Source of the DNA: Microbacterium sp. MPKO10
GTDB lineage: Bacteria; Actinomycetota; Actinomycetes; Actinomycetales; Microbacteriaceae
Reading direction: 5' to 3'
Length of the DNA: 64,000 bases
Assembly (NCBI RefSeq): GCF_026107415.2
Contig: NZ_JAPCHX010000002.1
Location: 554,038 to 618,037 of the forward strand
Position numbers and translations under genes: made by a program. Every line of letters starts with the position of its first letter. Position 1 is the stretch's first letter. A model generated the notes under the pieces. That model saw nothing but the letters and a program-made list of their open reading frames with translations, ran no database searches and had not been told where the DNA came from. Shown here piece by piece: positions 17,569 to 27,903 of the stretch.

Positions 17569-19268
17569 GCGAGAGCCTCCTGAGTGAGGGCGTCGACGGT
17601 CGTGGAGTGTGCTTGGGCCGGGTCGGTGTTCGGAAAGTCGAGGCGTGCGTGCGCACCGCGTGACTCGGTGCGCGCGAGTGCCTGTCTGGCGATGACTTGG
17701 GCGATCAGCAGCAGGTTTCCCGTCTCGATCCCGGTGCGCGTGAGCGGCCCTTGATCCGGGGTGGATTCCCAGGCCTCGAGGCGGTCGAGTGCTGCCGTGA
17801 GCGATTCGGCGCTGCGTTCAAGACCAAGAGAATCCCACGCGAGCTGCTGCAGATCGTGGCGATCGACGGTGGGGATCCGGATGGAGCCGATGTGTGCGCT
17901 CGAATGGGCGTCTTCTCCAGCATCCCTGCTCGTGGTTGTGTTCGCGCGTGTATCGCTGCCCGCGCCCACGATCCCGTCCGTGCCGGTGCCAGGGGCGCTC
18001 TCGGCGCCGGTGCCGCACCCGGTTCCCGTGCACGCACCTCGCGCATAGTCTGTGTCTGTGGCGGCGGTCTCGACGGCTTGAGAGGCTGAAGACGAGAAAA
18101 CCGGATGCTGTCGCGCGTCGCTCTGCGACAACGCGGCAGCCGCGCGCTCGGCAAACACAGCGCCCTCCAGCAGTGAGTTCGACGCGAGCCTATTGCCGCC
18201 GTGCACGCCCGTGTGCGCCGCTTCGCCGACGACGACAAGTCCGTCGACGTTCGTGCGGCCCTCAGCGTCTGTGGCGATGCCGCCCATCCAATAGTGAGCC
18301 GCGGGTGTCACGGGGACGGGTTCACGTGTCCAGTCGAATCCGGACTGCCGGACGGCAGCCGTGATGGTGGGAAAGCGTGTCGTGAGGTTGGGTACGCCCG
18401 TCGCATCGAGGAGCACAGGGCGAGAACCCTGGGCAGCCATCGTCCGCGCAAGTGCGAGAGCGACGACGCTGCGGGGTGCCAGCTCGGCACGCGGATCGAC
18501 ATCGAGCATGAAGCGGCGGCCCTCACTGTCGAGCAGCACTGCTCCCGCGCCGCGAACGGCCTCCGAGATGAGAAAGCCACTGCCGGCGAGAGCGGTCGGG
18601 TGAAACTGATAGAACTCGGCGTCAGTGATGCGCGCGCCGGCGCGAAGCGCAGCGGCGACGCCATCCCCGGTGGCACCGAGCGGGTTTGTCGTTCGCGCAT
18701 ACAGCTGCCCGCAACCACCGGTCGCGATGATCACGGTATCCGCCCGCAACCGGGTCGGCCCGGCAGGGGAGAGGAGGTCGACTCCGACGACGGCGCCGTC
18801 TTCGATGACAAGGTCGACAAGCAGAGTGCTGTCGAGGATCGGAATGCGTCGGTCACGCACGCGCTGCGACAGCGTCTGGGCGATCGCGCGGCCCGTGGCG
18901 TCACCTCCGGCGTGAACGATGCGCGGGTATGAGTGCGCCGCTTCAAGACCCTTCGCGTAGCCGGTGTCGTCTCTGTCGAAGTCGACGCCCGCCGCGGCGA
19001 GGTCTCGGATGCGCTCCGGCCCCTCGGAGCACAGAATGCGCACAGCATCCTCATTGCAGAGTCCCGCGCCCGCTGCGATCGTGTCGGCGATGTGAGCGTC
19101 GACAGCGTCGTCATCGAACAGCACGCCGGCGATGCCACCCTGGGCGCGGGCGGTGTTGCCGTCCCCGAGGGCGTCCTTTGTGACGATGGTCACATCATGC
19201 TCGGCGTCGGCGCGCAACGCTGCCGTGAGCCCGGCGATGCCGGAGCCCACGACGATCACGTGCGACAT
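17562..19268 (-). CDS. nadB: L-aspartate oxidase
   Basis: FAD enzyme that oxidises aspartate to iminoaspartate for NadA. The 568-residue protein has VIVVGSGIAGLTAALRA (4-20), GNTARAQGGIAGVL (37-50), the active-site region EFYQFHPTAL (218-227) and GEAAHTGVHGGNRLASNSLLEG (348-369), then the helical C-terminal domain. Residues about 382-460 are an unusual low-complexity Ser/Thr/Gly/Asp/Ala segment between the two domains, rich in cysteine in one part (ACTGTGCGTG). The ATG lies 2 nt after the nadA stop. Confidence 0.95.
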   Translation of the reverse strand: MSHVIVVGSGIAGLTAALRADAEHDVTIVTKDALGDGNTARAQGGIAGVLFDDDAVDAHIADTIAAGAGLCNEDAVRILCSEGPERIRDLAAAGVDFDRDDTGYAKGLEAAHSYPRIVHAGGDATGRAIAQTLSQRVRDRRIPILDSTLLVDLVIEDGAVVGVDLLSPAGPTRLRADTVIIATGGCGQLYARTTNPLGATGDGVAAALRAGARITDAEFYQFHPTALAGSGFLISEAVRGAGAVLLDSEGRRFMLDVDPRAELAPRSVVALALARTMAAQGSRPVLLDATGVPNLTTRFPTITAAVRQSGFDWTREPVPVTPAAHYWMGGIATDAEGRTNVDGLVVVGEAAHTGVHGGNRLASNSLLEGAVFAERAAAALSQSDARQHPVFSSSASQAVETAATDTDYARGACTGTGCGTGAESAPGTGTDGIVGAGSDTRANTTTSRDAGEDAHSSAHIGSIRIPTVDRHDLQQLAWDSLGLERSAESLTAALDRLEAWESTPDQGPLTRTGIETGNLLLIAQVIARQALARTESRGAHARLDFPNTDPAQAHSTTVDALTQEALAC

Positions 19269-19270
19269 TG

Positions 19271-20551
19271 TCAGGCCTTCGGCTTCGCGGCCAGCATCCG
19301 TTCGAGGGCGAGCCGAGCTGGCTCCGCGACATCGTCCGACACCTGAATGCGGTTCTCGACGACGCCGGCGACGAGCTGCTCGAGCACCCACGCGATGTAA
19401 CCCGGGTGAATGCGGTACATCGTCGAGCAGGGGCACACGATGGGGTCGAGGCAGGAGATGCGGTGTTGCGGATACTCGGCGGCCAAGCGCTGCACCAGGT
19501 TGATCTCGGTTCCAATCGCGAACGTCGTGGGCTCGGTGGCACCCGCGATGGCCTTGGTGATGTAGTCGGTCGAGCCGTACTCATCTGCGGCATCGACGAC
19601 CTCCATCGGACATTCGGGATGCACGATGACGCGGACGTTCGGGTCGTCCCGCCGGGCTTCTTCGATCTGGGCGACGGTGAATCGCTTGTGCACTGAGCAG
19701 AAGCCCTGCCAGAGAATCACGCGTGCGTCGTCGAGCTGCTGCTCTGTGTTGCCGCCGAGCGGGCGCGCCGGGTTCCACAGCGGCATCTGCTCAAGGTCGA
19801 CGCCCATGTGCTTCGCCGTGTTGCGTCCCAGGTGCTGATCGGGAAAGAACAGCACACGCTGCCCGCGCTCGAATGCCCACTCGAGGACGGTCTCGGCGTT
19901 TGAGGATGTGCAGACGATGCCGCCGTTGCGTCCGCAGAAGCCCTTGATCGCCGCCGACGAGTTCATGTACGTGACGGGAATCACCGGGACTCGGCCCTCG
20001 GCGTCTGGCTCGGTGCCGTAGACCTCGGCGAGCTGCTCCCAGCATTCTTCTACCTGGTCGATCGATGCCATGTCGGCCATGGAACAGCCGGCGGCAAGGT
20101 TAGGCAGGATCACGCGTTGGTCTGCGCCCGAGAGCAGATCGGCAGTCTCGGCCATGAAATGCACTCCGCAGAACACGATGGCCTCGGCATCCTGTCGCGC
20201 TTTTGCCGCATTCGCGAGCTGAAAGGAATCGCCCACGTAGTCCGCGTATTGAACAACCTCATCGCGCTGATAGAAGTGGCCGAGAACGACGACGCGGTCA
20301 CCGAGGGTCTGCTTGGCAGCGCGGATCCTGCCGTCGAGCTCGGCATCGCTTGCATCACGGTATTCCTGCGGAAGCTCGCCCTGGCGCGGCGCGGTCGTGG
20401 GGATCGTGTCGTCCATGGATGCGCCGGGCCCGTAGCCGGGTGAGGTGTCAACGTCCCACGGCGCGGTCAGCAGGTCAGTCGTGCAGACCGAATCGGGGGA
20501 GTCCGCCGTAATGTCGCGGATCGTGAGGTCGACGGATGCTGTTGTCGTCAT
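19271..20551 (-). CDS. nadA: Quinolinate synthase
   Basis: [4Fe-4S] enzyme that condenses iminoaspartate with dihydroxyacetone phosphate to quinolinate. The 426-residue protein shows VVVLGHFYQRDEVVQYAD, FCGVHFMAETA, LAAGCSMADM, TYMNSSAAIKGFCGRNGGIVCTSSNA, FFPDQHLGRNT and the final CPCSTMYRIHP; cysteines in these segments ligate the cluster. An N-terminal extension of about 60 residues before the conserved part is acidic and variable. It is second in the operon, 25 nt after the regulator gene. Confidence 0.96.
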   Translation of the reverse strand: MTTTASVDLTIRDITADSPDSVCTTDLLTAPWDVDTSPGYGPGASMDDTIPTTAPRQGELPQEYRDASDAELDGRIRAAKQTLGDRVVVLGHFYQRDEVVQYADYVGDSFQLANAAKARQDAEAIVFCGVHFMAETADLLSGADQRVILPNLAAGCSMADMASIDQVEECWEQLAEVYGTEPDAEGRVPVIPVTYMNSSAAIKGFCGRNGGIVCTSSNAETVLEWAFERGQRVLFFPDQHLGRNTAKHMGVDLEQMPLWNPARPLGGNTEQQLDDARVILWQGFCSVHKRFTVAQIEEARRDDPNVRVIVHPECPMEVVDAADEYGSTDYITKAIAGATEPTTFAIGTEINLVQRLAAEYPQHRISCLDPIVCPCSTMYRIHPGYIAWVLEQLVAGVVENRIQVSDDVAEPARLALERMLAAKPKA

Positions 20552-20576
20552 GACTGTGTCCTTCAGTGTGCGGCCG

Positions 20577-21272
20577 TCATCGGCCAGTCAAGGGCCCGTT
20601 GTCGGCGAGCTCGATGGAGTGGTTGTGGCGGTACAGCCTCGCGGGTCTGTGTCGGCGTCCCGTGCGAAACTCGTCTGTCGCCACAACTTGTCCTGTTGCC
20701 TCGATCTGACGGCGGAAGTTCGCGGGGTCGAGCGTGCGCTCGAGGACGACCTCGTGCACTTCGCGTAACTCCGAGAGCGTGAACGTTTCGCCGAGCAGGG
20801 CGGCAGCGATGCGGGAGTATTCCATCTTGTTCCGCAGGCGCCACAGAGCGTATTCGATGATCTGGTTGTGGTCGAAAGCGAGGTCCGGAACGTCATCGGC
20901 GGGAAACCACCGGACGTTGTCAGACTCGACGCCTGCACTTGCGACATCCGCATGCACGAGTGCCCAGTAGACGATCGACACGGTGCGATCGTCGGGCATC
21001 GTCTGGTCATGCGAGCGGTCTGGCCGGCCGAAGGCGTAGAGCTGTTCGAGGTAGCGCGGGGTCAGCTGCGTCGTCTCGTGGAGGTTGCGGCGGGCGGATG
21101 CTGCGAGATCCTCGGTGGTTCCGAGGGGGCCGCCGGGCAGTGCCCAGAGTCCCTTGTGGGGTGAACGCACGCGTCTCACGAGAGGCAGCCAGAGAACCGG
21201 ATGCTGTGACTCGGGGTGCGGGCGCAGGGCGAAGATCACCGTAGAAACGGCCAGCGTGATGGATTCTCCCAC
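20577..21272 (-). CDS. nrtR: NrtR-type transcriptional regulator of NAD synthesis (degenerate Nudix plus winged helix)
   Basis: A 231-residue protein with a Nudix-like domain (about 1-140) and a C-terminal winged helix (about 150-231: FTLSELREVHEVVLERTLDPANFRRQI). The Nudix box reads GGPLGTTEDLAASARRNLHETTQL: the REXXEE core is RNLHET, so metal-dependent hydrolysis should be lost and the domain should act as a ligand sensor, as in NrtR regulators that bind ADP-ribose. It is first gene of the nad operon. GTG at 21272 has AGGAGG 5 nt upstream; GTG 21278 is too close to it. Confidence 0.85.
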   Translation of the reverse strand: MGESITLAVSTVIFALRPHPESQHPVLWLPLVRRVRSPHKGLWALPGGPLGTTEDLAASARRNLHETTQLTPRYLEQLYAFGRPDRSHDQTMPDDRTVSIVYWALVHADVASAGVESDNVRWFPADDVPDLAFDHNQIIEYALWRLRNKMEYSRIAAALLGETFTLSELREVHEVVLERTLDPANFRRQIEATGQVVATDEFRTGRRHRPARLYRHNHSIELADNGPLTGR

Positions 21273-21289
21273 GGTCACCTCCTGTTTGA

Positions 21290-21300
21290 GTCAATATGAC
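21290..21300. promoter_or_regulatory. Candidate NrtR operator in front of the nad operon
   Basis: Palindrome GTCA-ATA-TGAC about 18 nt before the nrtR start codon. On the minus strand, -10-like TAAGAT lies upstream near 21316-21321, so a bound repressor would block the start region. A related half-site TTGACA and TAGTGTCA lie nearby at 21306-21327. Position and symmetry fit autoregulation; identity as an NrtR site is inferred. Confidence 0.5.
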
Positions 21301-21590
21301 CTTTACTTGACAATCATCTTAGTGTCATTTCGACCTGAACGAGAAACTCGTGTGACCGAGGCGACGTAACATTGCCGACAGCTGGGCAGCAATAGCGCCG
21401 GTGAGAACGGATATCACGCCTCCTGCAAATTTCGTGCTGAGGTGGCCGTCGCTCACCACCCCAGATCGTCCACGAATGCACATCAACGCCGATCGCGTTG
21501 GATTCCACGCCTGCCTGCCGCTCATGATCGAGTTTCAGAAGCCGGCAGGATAAGCTATGCGTGCAACCGAATACTGGGCCGTACGCACGA

Positions 21591-21760
21591 TGCGGGAGAG
21601 CTCGACACGTCGAGCACCGAAGGAGCAAGCCTCCCCGCCAATCTCTCAGGTTTCATACCGCATCGATCTGGCCACTCTGAAAAGCGGAGCCTCGGCTCCC
21701 GCCCATGGTGAAAGCCGCTCGACAGCGGCGAAGCTCTCAGGCCTACGACAGAGGGGGAGT
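21591..21760 (+). ncRNA. Tandem glycine riboswitch
   Basis: Two aptamers in series before gcvT. Aptamer 1 has CCGAAGGAGCAA (21617-21628) and ATCTCTCAGG (21641-21650), ending near CACTCTGAAAAG. Aptamer 2 has GGTGAAAGCC (21707-21716), GCGAAGCTCTCAGGC (about 21728-21742) and CGACAGAGGGGG. A glycine-on switch for the cleavage operon is expected. There is no clear terminator between aptamer 2 and the start, so control is probably translational. The rest of the 535-nt gap upstream (21301-21590) shows only a possible -10 box TAAGCT at 21551-21556. Confidence 0.93.
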
Positions 21761-21807
21761 TCCCACACACCATTGCGCATCACGCGCACGGCGACATTGG
21801 AGAGCTC

Positions 21808-22941
21808 GTGCCCGACAAGAATCAGACCGACTCACACGCGGAGTCCCCGCGTCCCAGCCCGTTGCATGCCACCCACGAAAAACTCGGCGCCACATTCACC
21901 GACTTTGCCGGCTGGCAGATGCCGGTCCGCTACTCAAGCGACCTCGCTGAGCACAAGGCAGTGCGCGCTTCCGCCGGAATCTTCGACATCTCTCACATGG
22001 CCGAATTCACCGTCACTGGAACAGAAGCGGGAGAGTTTCTCGACGTCGCTCTGGCCGGCCGACTCTCGGCACTCAAAGTCGGACGGGCAAAGTACTCGCT
22101 CCTTCTGACAGAGACGGGCGGCGTCATCGACGACGTCATCGTCTACCGCCTGCGCGACGACGAGTACCTGATCATCTCGAATGCGGCAAACAGGGATGCT
22201 GCCCGCTCGGCGCTGCAGGATCGGACGCAGGAATTCGACGTCGGCGTGTCAGACGTCAGTGACGACTACGCTCTCATCGCGGTCCAGGGCCCTCACGCTG
22301 AGAAGATCCTGTCGTCGACGTCAGGCATCACCGATCTCACCACGCCCTGGGACGAACAGCGATACTTCGCCTGGGCCTCTGCCTCGTTCGATGGTGCCCC
22401 GCTTCTGCTCGCCCGCACCGGATACACAGGCGAAGACGGATTCGAACTGCTCGTTCCCGCAGCCAGAGCGACCGCTTTGTGGGCCGCCGTCTCGACAGCC
22501 GGCGACCCATACGAGCTTGTTCCCGCCGGCCTCGCCGCCCGCGATTCGCTGCGCCTCGAGGCCGGTATGCCACTGTACGGACACGAACTGTCTCGCGACA
22601 CGAAACCAGCGCAAGCGGGACTCGGCCGTGTTGTCGTGACGGCGAAAGAGCGGTTCGTGGGCCAGCGGCACGTCGAGCCCGCTGCCGACGCCCGCGTTCT
22701 CGTCGGCCTCACCTCTGAAGGGCGTCGCGCCGGTCGCGCCGGTTACCCCGTGATCGCGGGTGACTCCGAGGTGGGCACGGTGACAAGCGGCATCCTGTCT
22801 CCGACGCTCGGGCACCCGATCGCGATGGCGTTCGTGGATCCGACGCACTCCGATCCCGGCACCGAACTCGACATCGACGTGCGCGGCAAGCGCATCCCCG
22901 CAACAGTGACCACCCTGCCTTTTTACTCACGGAAGAAGTGA
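21808..22941 (+). CDS. gcvT: Glycine cleavage system T protein (aminomethyltransferase)
   Basis: Transfers the methylene group from aminomethyl-lipoyl-GcvH to tetrahydrofolate and releases ammonia. The 377-residue protein has [27 protein letters not shown] near 27-53, [26 protein letters not shown] and [21 protein letters not shown] in the usual order. The GTG start follows the riboswitch by about 47 nt. It is the first gene of gcvT-gcvH-gcvP. Confidence 0.96.
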   Translation: MPDKNQTDSHAESPRPSPLHATHEKLGATFTDFAGWQMPVRYSSDLAEHKAVRASAGIFDISHMAEFTVTGTEAGEFLDVALAGRLSALKVGRAKYSLLLTETGGVIDDVIVYRLRDDEYLIISNAANRDAARSALQDRTQEFDVGVSDVSDDYALIAVQGPHAEKILSSTSGITDLTTPWDEQRYFAWASASFDGAPLLLARTGYTGEDGFELLVPAARATALWAAVSTAGDPYELVPAGLAARDSLRLEAGMPLYGHELSRDTKPAQAGLGRVVVTAKERFVGQRHVEPAADARVLVGLTSEGRRAGRAGYPVIAGDSEVGTVTSGILSPTLGHPIAMAFVDPTHSDPGTELDIDVRGKRIPATVTTLPFYSRKK

Positions 22942-22946
22942 CAACC

Positions 22947-23321
22947 ATGACCGACACCAGCGCACTGTCCTACACCGACGACCACGAGTGGCTCAAGATC
23001 GAAGGATCTTCCGTCACCGTCGGCATCACCGATTACGCCGCCGAGCAGCTGGGCGACGTGGTGTTCGTGGAACTCCCCGAGGTCGGAGACGACGTCGAAG
23101 CCGGCACCGTCGTCGGTGAGATAGAGTCGACGAAGTCCGTCGGCGAGCTCTTCGCCCCCGTCACCGGCACCGTCACAGCCGTCAATGACGCCGTTGTCGA
23201 TGACCCGGCACTCGTCAATTCCAGCCCTTTCGACGATGGATGGATGCTGACGATCGAGGCTCCCGAGCTGCCCGAGGGCCTGCTCGACGCCGACGCTTAC
23301 GCAAAGCTGGTGAGCGAGTGA
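22947..23321 (+). CDS. gcvH: Glycine cleavage system H protein
   Basis: Lipoyl carrier that shuttles the aminomethyl intermediate between GcvP, GcvT and the L protein. The 124-residue protein has the lipoylated lysine in [21 protein letters not shown] 8 nt before the ATG at 22947 favours that start over the GTG at 22938 that overlaps the gcvT stop. Its own stop overlaps the gcvP GTG. Confidence 0.96.
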   Translation: MTDTSALSYTDDHEWLKIEGSSVTVGITDYAAEQLGDVVFVELPEVGDDVEAGTVVGEIESTKSVGELFAPVTGTVTAVNDAVVDDPALVNSSPFDDGWMLTIEAPELPEGLLDADAYAKLVSE

Positions 23322-26236
23322 CGCACATCAGCGGCGATGTATTCGCCGACCGCCATATCGGACTCGACGAGACGGCTCGTCAGCGGATGCTGTCGGCACT
23401 GGGCTTTGAGAGCATCGACGACCTGGTCAGCTCGGCGATCCCGCCCGGCATCCGGGTCGACGAGAGCCTCACCAGTCTGATTCCGGATGCTGCAAGCGAG
23501 CAGGAGGCCCTCGCAGAGCTTCGTTCCCTTGCGGGCAAGAACACGGTGCGCACCAGCCTGATCGGTCAGGGGTACTACGACACGATCACCCCGGCGGTCA
23601 TCACGCGCAACGTGCTTGAGGACCCCTCGTGGTACACCGCATACACGCCGTATCAGCCGGAGATCTCACAGGGGCGGCTTGAGGCGCTCATCAACTTCCA
23701 GACGATGGTGAGTGACCTCACCGGGCTCGACACCGCGAATGCATCGATGCTCGACGAGGGAACCTCGGTCGTCGAGGGGATGCTGCTGGCCCGCCGTGCG
23801 TCCAAATCGAAGTCAAACGTCTTCGTTGTCGACACCGACGCCTTCCCGCAGACACTCGCACTGCTGCGTGCCCGCGCGGCGGCCGTCGGCATCGACCTCG
23901 TCGAAGCCGACCTGCGCACGGAAGCAGAGGTGCCAGAGCACTTCGGCATCTTCATGCAGTATCCGGGCGCATCCGGAGAGCTCTGGAACCCGGCATCCGT
24001 CATCGAAGCCACGCACGCGCAGAAGGGCATCGCCGTCGTCGCCGCGGATCTGCTTGCCCTGGCGCTTGTCACCTCGCCTGGAGAGCTGGGCGCCGACGTC
24101 GCCGTGGGAACCACGCAGCGTTTCGGCGTTCCGATGGGCTTCGGCGGCCCGCACGCCGGGTACATGGCGGTGCGCAAAGGGCTCGAACGCCAGCTGCCCG
24201 GCCGTCTCGTGGGCGTCAGCAAGGATGCCGCGGGCCAGCCCGGGTATCGCCTCAGCCTGCAGACGCGAGAGCAGCACATTCGCCGTGAGAAGGCGACGTC
24301 GAACATCTGCACGGCGCAGGTCTTGCTTGCGGTCATGGCCGCGATGTACGCCGTCTATCACGGTCCCCGCGGCATTCGCGGCATCGCGCAGTCGGTTCAC
24401 GCGAAGGCTGTTGTGGCGCAGCGTGCGCTGCTCGAACATGGCGTTCGGGTGTTGACCGAGCACTACTTCGACACGCTCACCATCAGCGTGCGCGACGCGG
24501 ATGCGGTTGTCGTCCGCGCCTCCGGTGACGGCCTGCTGCTGTATAAGGTCGACGCCAAAACCGTGCGCGTGAGCTTCGATGAGGTGACAGCGCAGGACGA
24601 CCGGATTATCGCGTCCATTGTCGAGGTGTTCTCCTCTGAATACGGCGACCCTCTCCCGGTCCCCGAGCAGTCGGGAGCCCGACAGGGCACCGAGACGGCC
24701 CGCGGCATCGCGCCCACCGGGTTCGTGCAGTACCCGGATGAGCTGACCCGCACGAGCGAGTACCTGACGCACCCGGTCTTCAGCTCGTACCACTCCGAGA
24801 CCGCGATGATGCGCTACCTGAAGCGTCTCGCCGACCGTGACTACGCGCTCGATCGCGGCATGATCCCGTTGGGCAGCTGCACGATGAAGCTCAACGCGGC
24901 AACCGAGATGGATGCTGTCACGTGGCCCGAATTCGCGGGTCTGCACCCGTTCGCTCCGGCCGCCGATGCCGCTGGTTCGCTCGAGCTGATCGCGCAGCTC
25001 GAAGGCTGGCTCGCCGACGTCACCGGATACGACACCGTTTCGCTGCAGCCCAACGCCGGAAGCCAGGGCGAGCTCGCCGGTCTTCTCGCGATCACGGGTT
25101 ACCACCAGGCGAACGGCGACGCGCAGCGGACGGTGTGCCTCATCCCCTCGAGCGCACACGGCACGAATGCAGCATCCGCCGTTCTTGCCGGCATGACCGT
25201 CGTTGTCGTCGCGTGCGACGACAACGGCAACGTCGACCTGGAGGATCTGCGGGCAAAGATCGCGACACACGCCGACAAGCTCGCGGCGCTGATGATCACG
25301 TACCCGTCAACACACGGCGTGTACGAGCATGACGTCGTGCGCATTACGCAGGCCGTGCACGACGCGGGCGGGCAGGTGTACATCGACGGTGCAAACCTCA
25401 ACGCTCTGCTCGGCTACGCTCGCTTCGGCGACTTCGGCGGAGACGTCTCGCACCTCAACCTGCATAAGACGTTCTGCATCCCGCACGGCGGAGGTGGCCC
25501 CGGCGTCGGCCCCGTCGCAGCCAAGGCCCACCTCGCCCCCTACCTGCCCGGGCATCCGATGGCACAGACCAACGACCACTCGGGCCTGACGCACGACGGC
25601 GGGCCGGTGTCTGCTGCGCCGTTCGGCAGCCCGAGCATCCTGCCGATCACGTGGGCGTACATCCGCATGATGGGACTCGAAGGCCTCACTCGCGCCACGC
25701 GGGCTGCTGTGCTCAGTGCCAACTACATCGCGGCGCGGCTGCGCGACCATTTCCCGGTGCTGTACACGGGAGACAACGGGCTCGTCGCGCACGAGTGCAT
25801 CCTCGACCTGCGCCCCCTCACCAAGCAGACAGGCATCACCGTCGACGACGTCGCGAAGCGGCTCATCGACTACGGATTCCACGCGCCGACCATGTCATTT
25901 CCCGTCCCGGGCACTCTGATGGTCGAACCGACCGAGAGCGAAGACATCGACGAGCTCGACAGGTTCATCGAGGCGATGATCGGCATCAAAGCCGAGGCGG
26001 ATGCTGTCGCCGCGGGGGAGTACCCCGCAGACGACAACGTGCTCGTCGGTGCGCCACACACGGCAGAGGCCATCGCGGCTGCCGACTGGCAGCATCCATA
26101 TTCACGCGAGCAGGCCGTGTATCCGGTGCGCTCGCTGGTGCGCACGAAGTATTGGCCGCCCGTGCGGCGTATTGACCAGGCGTACGGCGACCGCAACCTC
26201 ATGTGCGCGTGCCCGCCCGTCGAGGCATTCGCCTAA
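23318..26236 (+). CDS. gcvP: Glycine dehydrogenase (decarboxylating), P protein
   Basis: PLP enzyme that decarboxylates glycine and loads the aminomethyl group onto GcvH. The 972-residue protein is the long fused form. The N-terminal half contains [25 protein letters not shown] and [13 protein letters not shown]. The C-terminal half contains [13 protein letters not shown] and the PLP lysine in [21 protein letters not shown]. The GTG start overlaps the gcvH stop (GTGA). It is the last gene, followed by a strong hairpin. Confidence 0.97.
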   Translation: MTHISGDVFADRHIGLDETARQRMLSALGFESIDDLVSSAIPPGIRVDESLTSLIPDAASEQEALAELRSLAGKNTVRTSLIGQGYYDTITPAVITRNVLEDPSWYTAYTPYQPEISQGRLEALINFQTMVSDLTGLDTANASMLDEGTSVVEGMLLARRASKSKSNVFVVDTDAFPQTLALLRARAAAVGIDLVEADLRTEAEVPEHFGIFMQYPGASGELWNPASVIEATHAQKGIAVVAADLLALALVTSPGELGADVAVGTTQRFGVPMGFGGPHAGYMAVRKGLERQLPGRLVGVSKDAAGQPGYRLSLQTREQHIRREKATSNICTAQVLLAVMAAMYAVYHGPRGIRGIAQSVHAKAVVAQRALLEHGVRVLTEHYFDTLTISVRDADAVVVRASGDGLLLYKVDAKTVRVSFDEVTAQDDRIIASIVEVFSSEYGDPLPVPEQSGARQGTETARGIAPTGFVQYPDELTRTSEYLTHPVFSSYHSETAMMRYLKRLADRDYALDRGMIPLGSCTMKLNAATEMDAVTWPEFAGLHPFAPAADAAGSLELIAQLEGWLADVTGYDTVSLQPNAGSQGELAGLLAITGYHQANGDAQRTVCLIPSSAHGTNAASAVLAGMTVVVVACDDNGNVDLEDLRAKIATHADKLAALMITYPSTHGVYEHDVVRITQAVHDAGGQVYIDGANLNALLGYARFGDFGGDVSHLNLHKTFCIPHGGGGPGVGPVAAKAHLAPYLPGHPMAQTNDHSGLTHDGGPVSAAPFGSPSILPITWAYIRMMGLEGLTRATRAAVLSANYIAARLRDHFPVLYTGDNGLVAHECILDLRPLTKQTGITVDDVAKRLIDYGFHAPTMSFPVPGTLMVEPTESEDIDELDRFIEAMIGIKAEADAVAAGEYPADDNVLVGAPHTAEAIAAADWQHPYSREQAVYPVRSLVRTKYWPPVRRIDQAYGDRNLMCACPPVEAFA

Positions 26237-26243
26237 GAGACGT

Positions 26244-26274
26244 GTGGCCGGCGAAACGTTGTTTCGCCGGCCAC
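26244..26274. terminator. Bidirectional hairpin between gcvP and the symporter gene
   Basis: Perfect 14-bp stem GTGGCCGGCGAAAC/GTTTCGCCGGCCAC with a 3-nt loop, between two convergent genes. No long T run on either strand, but stem strength and place support termination both ways. Confidence 0.75.
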
Positions 26275-26289
26275 GTACGCGGAGTCGAG

Positions 26290-27903
26290 TCAGTGCTCGA
26301 CAGCCTTCTCTGCACCATGTCCGGTGAGAGAGCGCACCTCCATCTCTGCGGCGATCCGCGGCTCCTCCGCCGTCTTCGACGTGATTGTGCCGAGCCAGCC
26401 GAGAGCGAACCCGAGCGGAATCGAGACGATCCCGGGGTTCTGCAGCGGGAAGATCGCGAAGTTCGCGTCGGCGAACACCGCGGTCTCGGTTCCTGAGAAC
26501 ACGGGAGAGAGAACGATCAGCAGCAGAGCGGACCCGAGACCTCCGTACATGCTCCACAGCGCGCCACGCGTCGTGAAGCGCTTCCAGAACAGCGAGTAGA
26601 GGATTGTCGGCAGGTTCGCACTCGCGGCAATGGCAAACGCTAGTGCGACGAGGAATGCGATGTTCTGCCCCTGCACGCCGATGCCGCCGATGATCGCCAG
26701 AACCCCGATCACCACGACGGTGATCCGCGCAACGCGGACCTCCTTGCCCTGCGACGTCTTGCCGCGCTTGATCACGTTCGTGTAGATGTCATGCGCGAAG
26801 GATGTCGCCGCGGTGATCGTCAGCCCCGCCACGACGGCGAGGATCGTTGCAAACGCCACGGCGGCGATGATGCCGAGCAGCCACGCGCCGCCAAGCTCGA
26901 AGGCCAGCATCGGCGCCGCTGAGTTCACACCGCCCGGTGCCGCAAGGATCCGATCGGCGCCCACGAGGGTCACAGCACCGTAGCCGAGCACCAGCGTGAA
27001 CAGGTAGAACAGCCCGATGAGCCAGATCGCCCAGACGACGCTTCGGCGGGCTTCCTTGGCGGTCGGAACCGTGTAAAAGCGCATCAGCACGTGGGGGAGT
27101 CCGGCGGTCCCCAAGACGAGCGCCAGAGCGAGCGAGACGAAATCGAGCTTCGACGTCTCCGTGACGCCGTACTTCATGCCGGGCTCCAGGATCTCCGGAC
27201 CGGCAACAGCTGCCGCGTTGCCCAGAAGTTCAGAGAGGTTGAAGCCGTTGAGCGCGAGAACCCAGACCGTCATGACGGCGGCTCCGGCGATCAGCAGAGC
27301 GCCCTTGATGATCTGCACCCACGTGGTGCCCTTCATTCCACCGATCAGTACGTACAGGATCATGAGGGTGCCGACAACGGCGATCACGATCGACTGGCCG
27401 ACTTCCTCGTGGATTCCGAGAAGCAGCGAGACCAGACCGCCGGCTCCGGCCATCTGCGCCAACAGGTAGAACAGACATACGGCGAGCGTCGAAAGGGCGG
27501 CGGCCATGCGCACGGGACGCTGCTTGAGGCGGAAGCTCAGCACGTCGGCCATCGTGAACTTCCCCGTATTGCGGAGCAGCTCGGCGACGAGCAGCAGGGC
27601 GACGAGCCAGGCCACGAGGAACCCGATGGAGTACAGGAAACCGTCGTACCCGTTCACCGCGATAGCGCCGCAGATTCCGAGGAAGGACGCTGCCGAGAGA
27701 TAGTCGCCCGCGATTGCCGTGCCGTTCTGGCCGCCGGAGAATGACCGCCCGCCTGCGTAGTAGTCGGCCGCTGTCTTGTTGTTGCGGCTGGCACGCAGCA
27801 CAACGATGAGCGTGATGGCGACGAATGCGGCGAAGATGCCGATATTGAGAAGGGGCTCACCAATGGTTTCGGTGTCTGCTGCTGCTCGTACGAGAACACT
27901 CAT
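26290..27903 (-). CDS. SSS-family cation/monocarboxylate symporter (ActP/MctC-like)
   Basis: Sodium solute symporter of 537 residues with about 13 membrane segments. The pattern ASRNNKTAADYYAGGRSFSGGQNGTAIAGDYLSAASFLG near 40-80 is typical of the acetate/pyruvate branch, and GLPHVLMRFYTVPTAKEARRSV is the conserved mid-protein motif. The partner DUF485 gene overlaps by 4 nt upstream, the usual YjcH-ActP pairing, which supports acetate, propionate or pyruvate uptake. Exact substrate is inferred from family. Confidence 0.92.
   Translation of the reverse strand: MSVLVRAAADTETIGEPLLNIGIFAAFVAITLIVVLRASRNNKTAADYYAGGRSFSGGQNGTAIAGDYLSAASFLGICGAIAVNGYDGFLYSIGFLVAWLVALLLVAELLRNTGKFTMADVLSFRLKQRPVRMAAALSTLAVCLFYLLAQMAGAGGLVSLLLGIHEEVGQSIVIAVVGTLMILYVLIGGMKGTTWVQIIKGALLIAGAAVMTVWVLALNGFNLSELLGNAAAVAGPEILEPGMKYGVTETSKLDFVSLALALVLGTAGLPHVLMRFYTVPTAKEARRSVVWAIWLIGLFYLFTLVLGYGAVTLVGADRILAAPGGVNSAAPMLAFELGGAWLLGIIAAVAFATILAVVAGLTITAATSFAHDIYTNVIKRGKTSQGKEVRVARITVVVIGVLAIIGGIGVQGQNIAFLVALAFAIAASANLPTILYSLFWKRFTTRGALWSMYGGLGSALLLIVLSPVFSGTETAVFADANFAIFPLQNPGIVSIPLGFALGWLGTITSKTAEEPRIAAEMEVRSLTGHGAEKAVEH

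Noticed and set aside
21314..21628. Possible 104-codon gene on the minus strand between nrtR and gcvT
   Set aside because: It overlaps the glycine riboswitch, has no ribosome site and is rich in Cys and Arg without a motif.
23813..25270. 485-codon open frame on the minus strand
   Set aside because: Antisense to gcvP, with no recognisable motif and skewed His/Arg composition.
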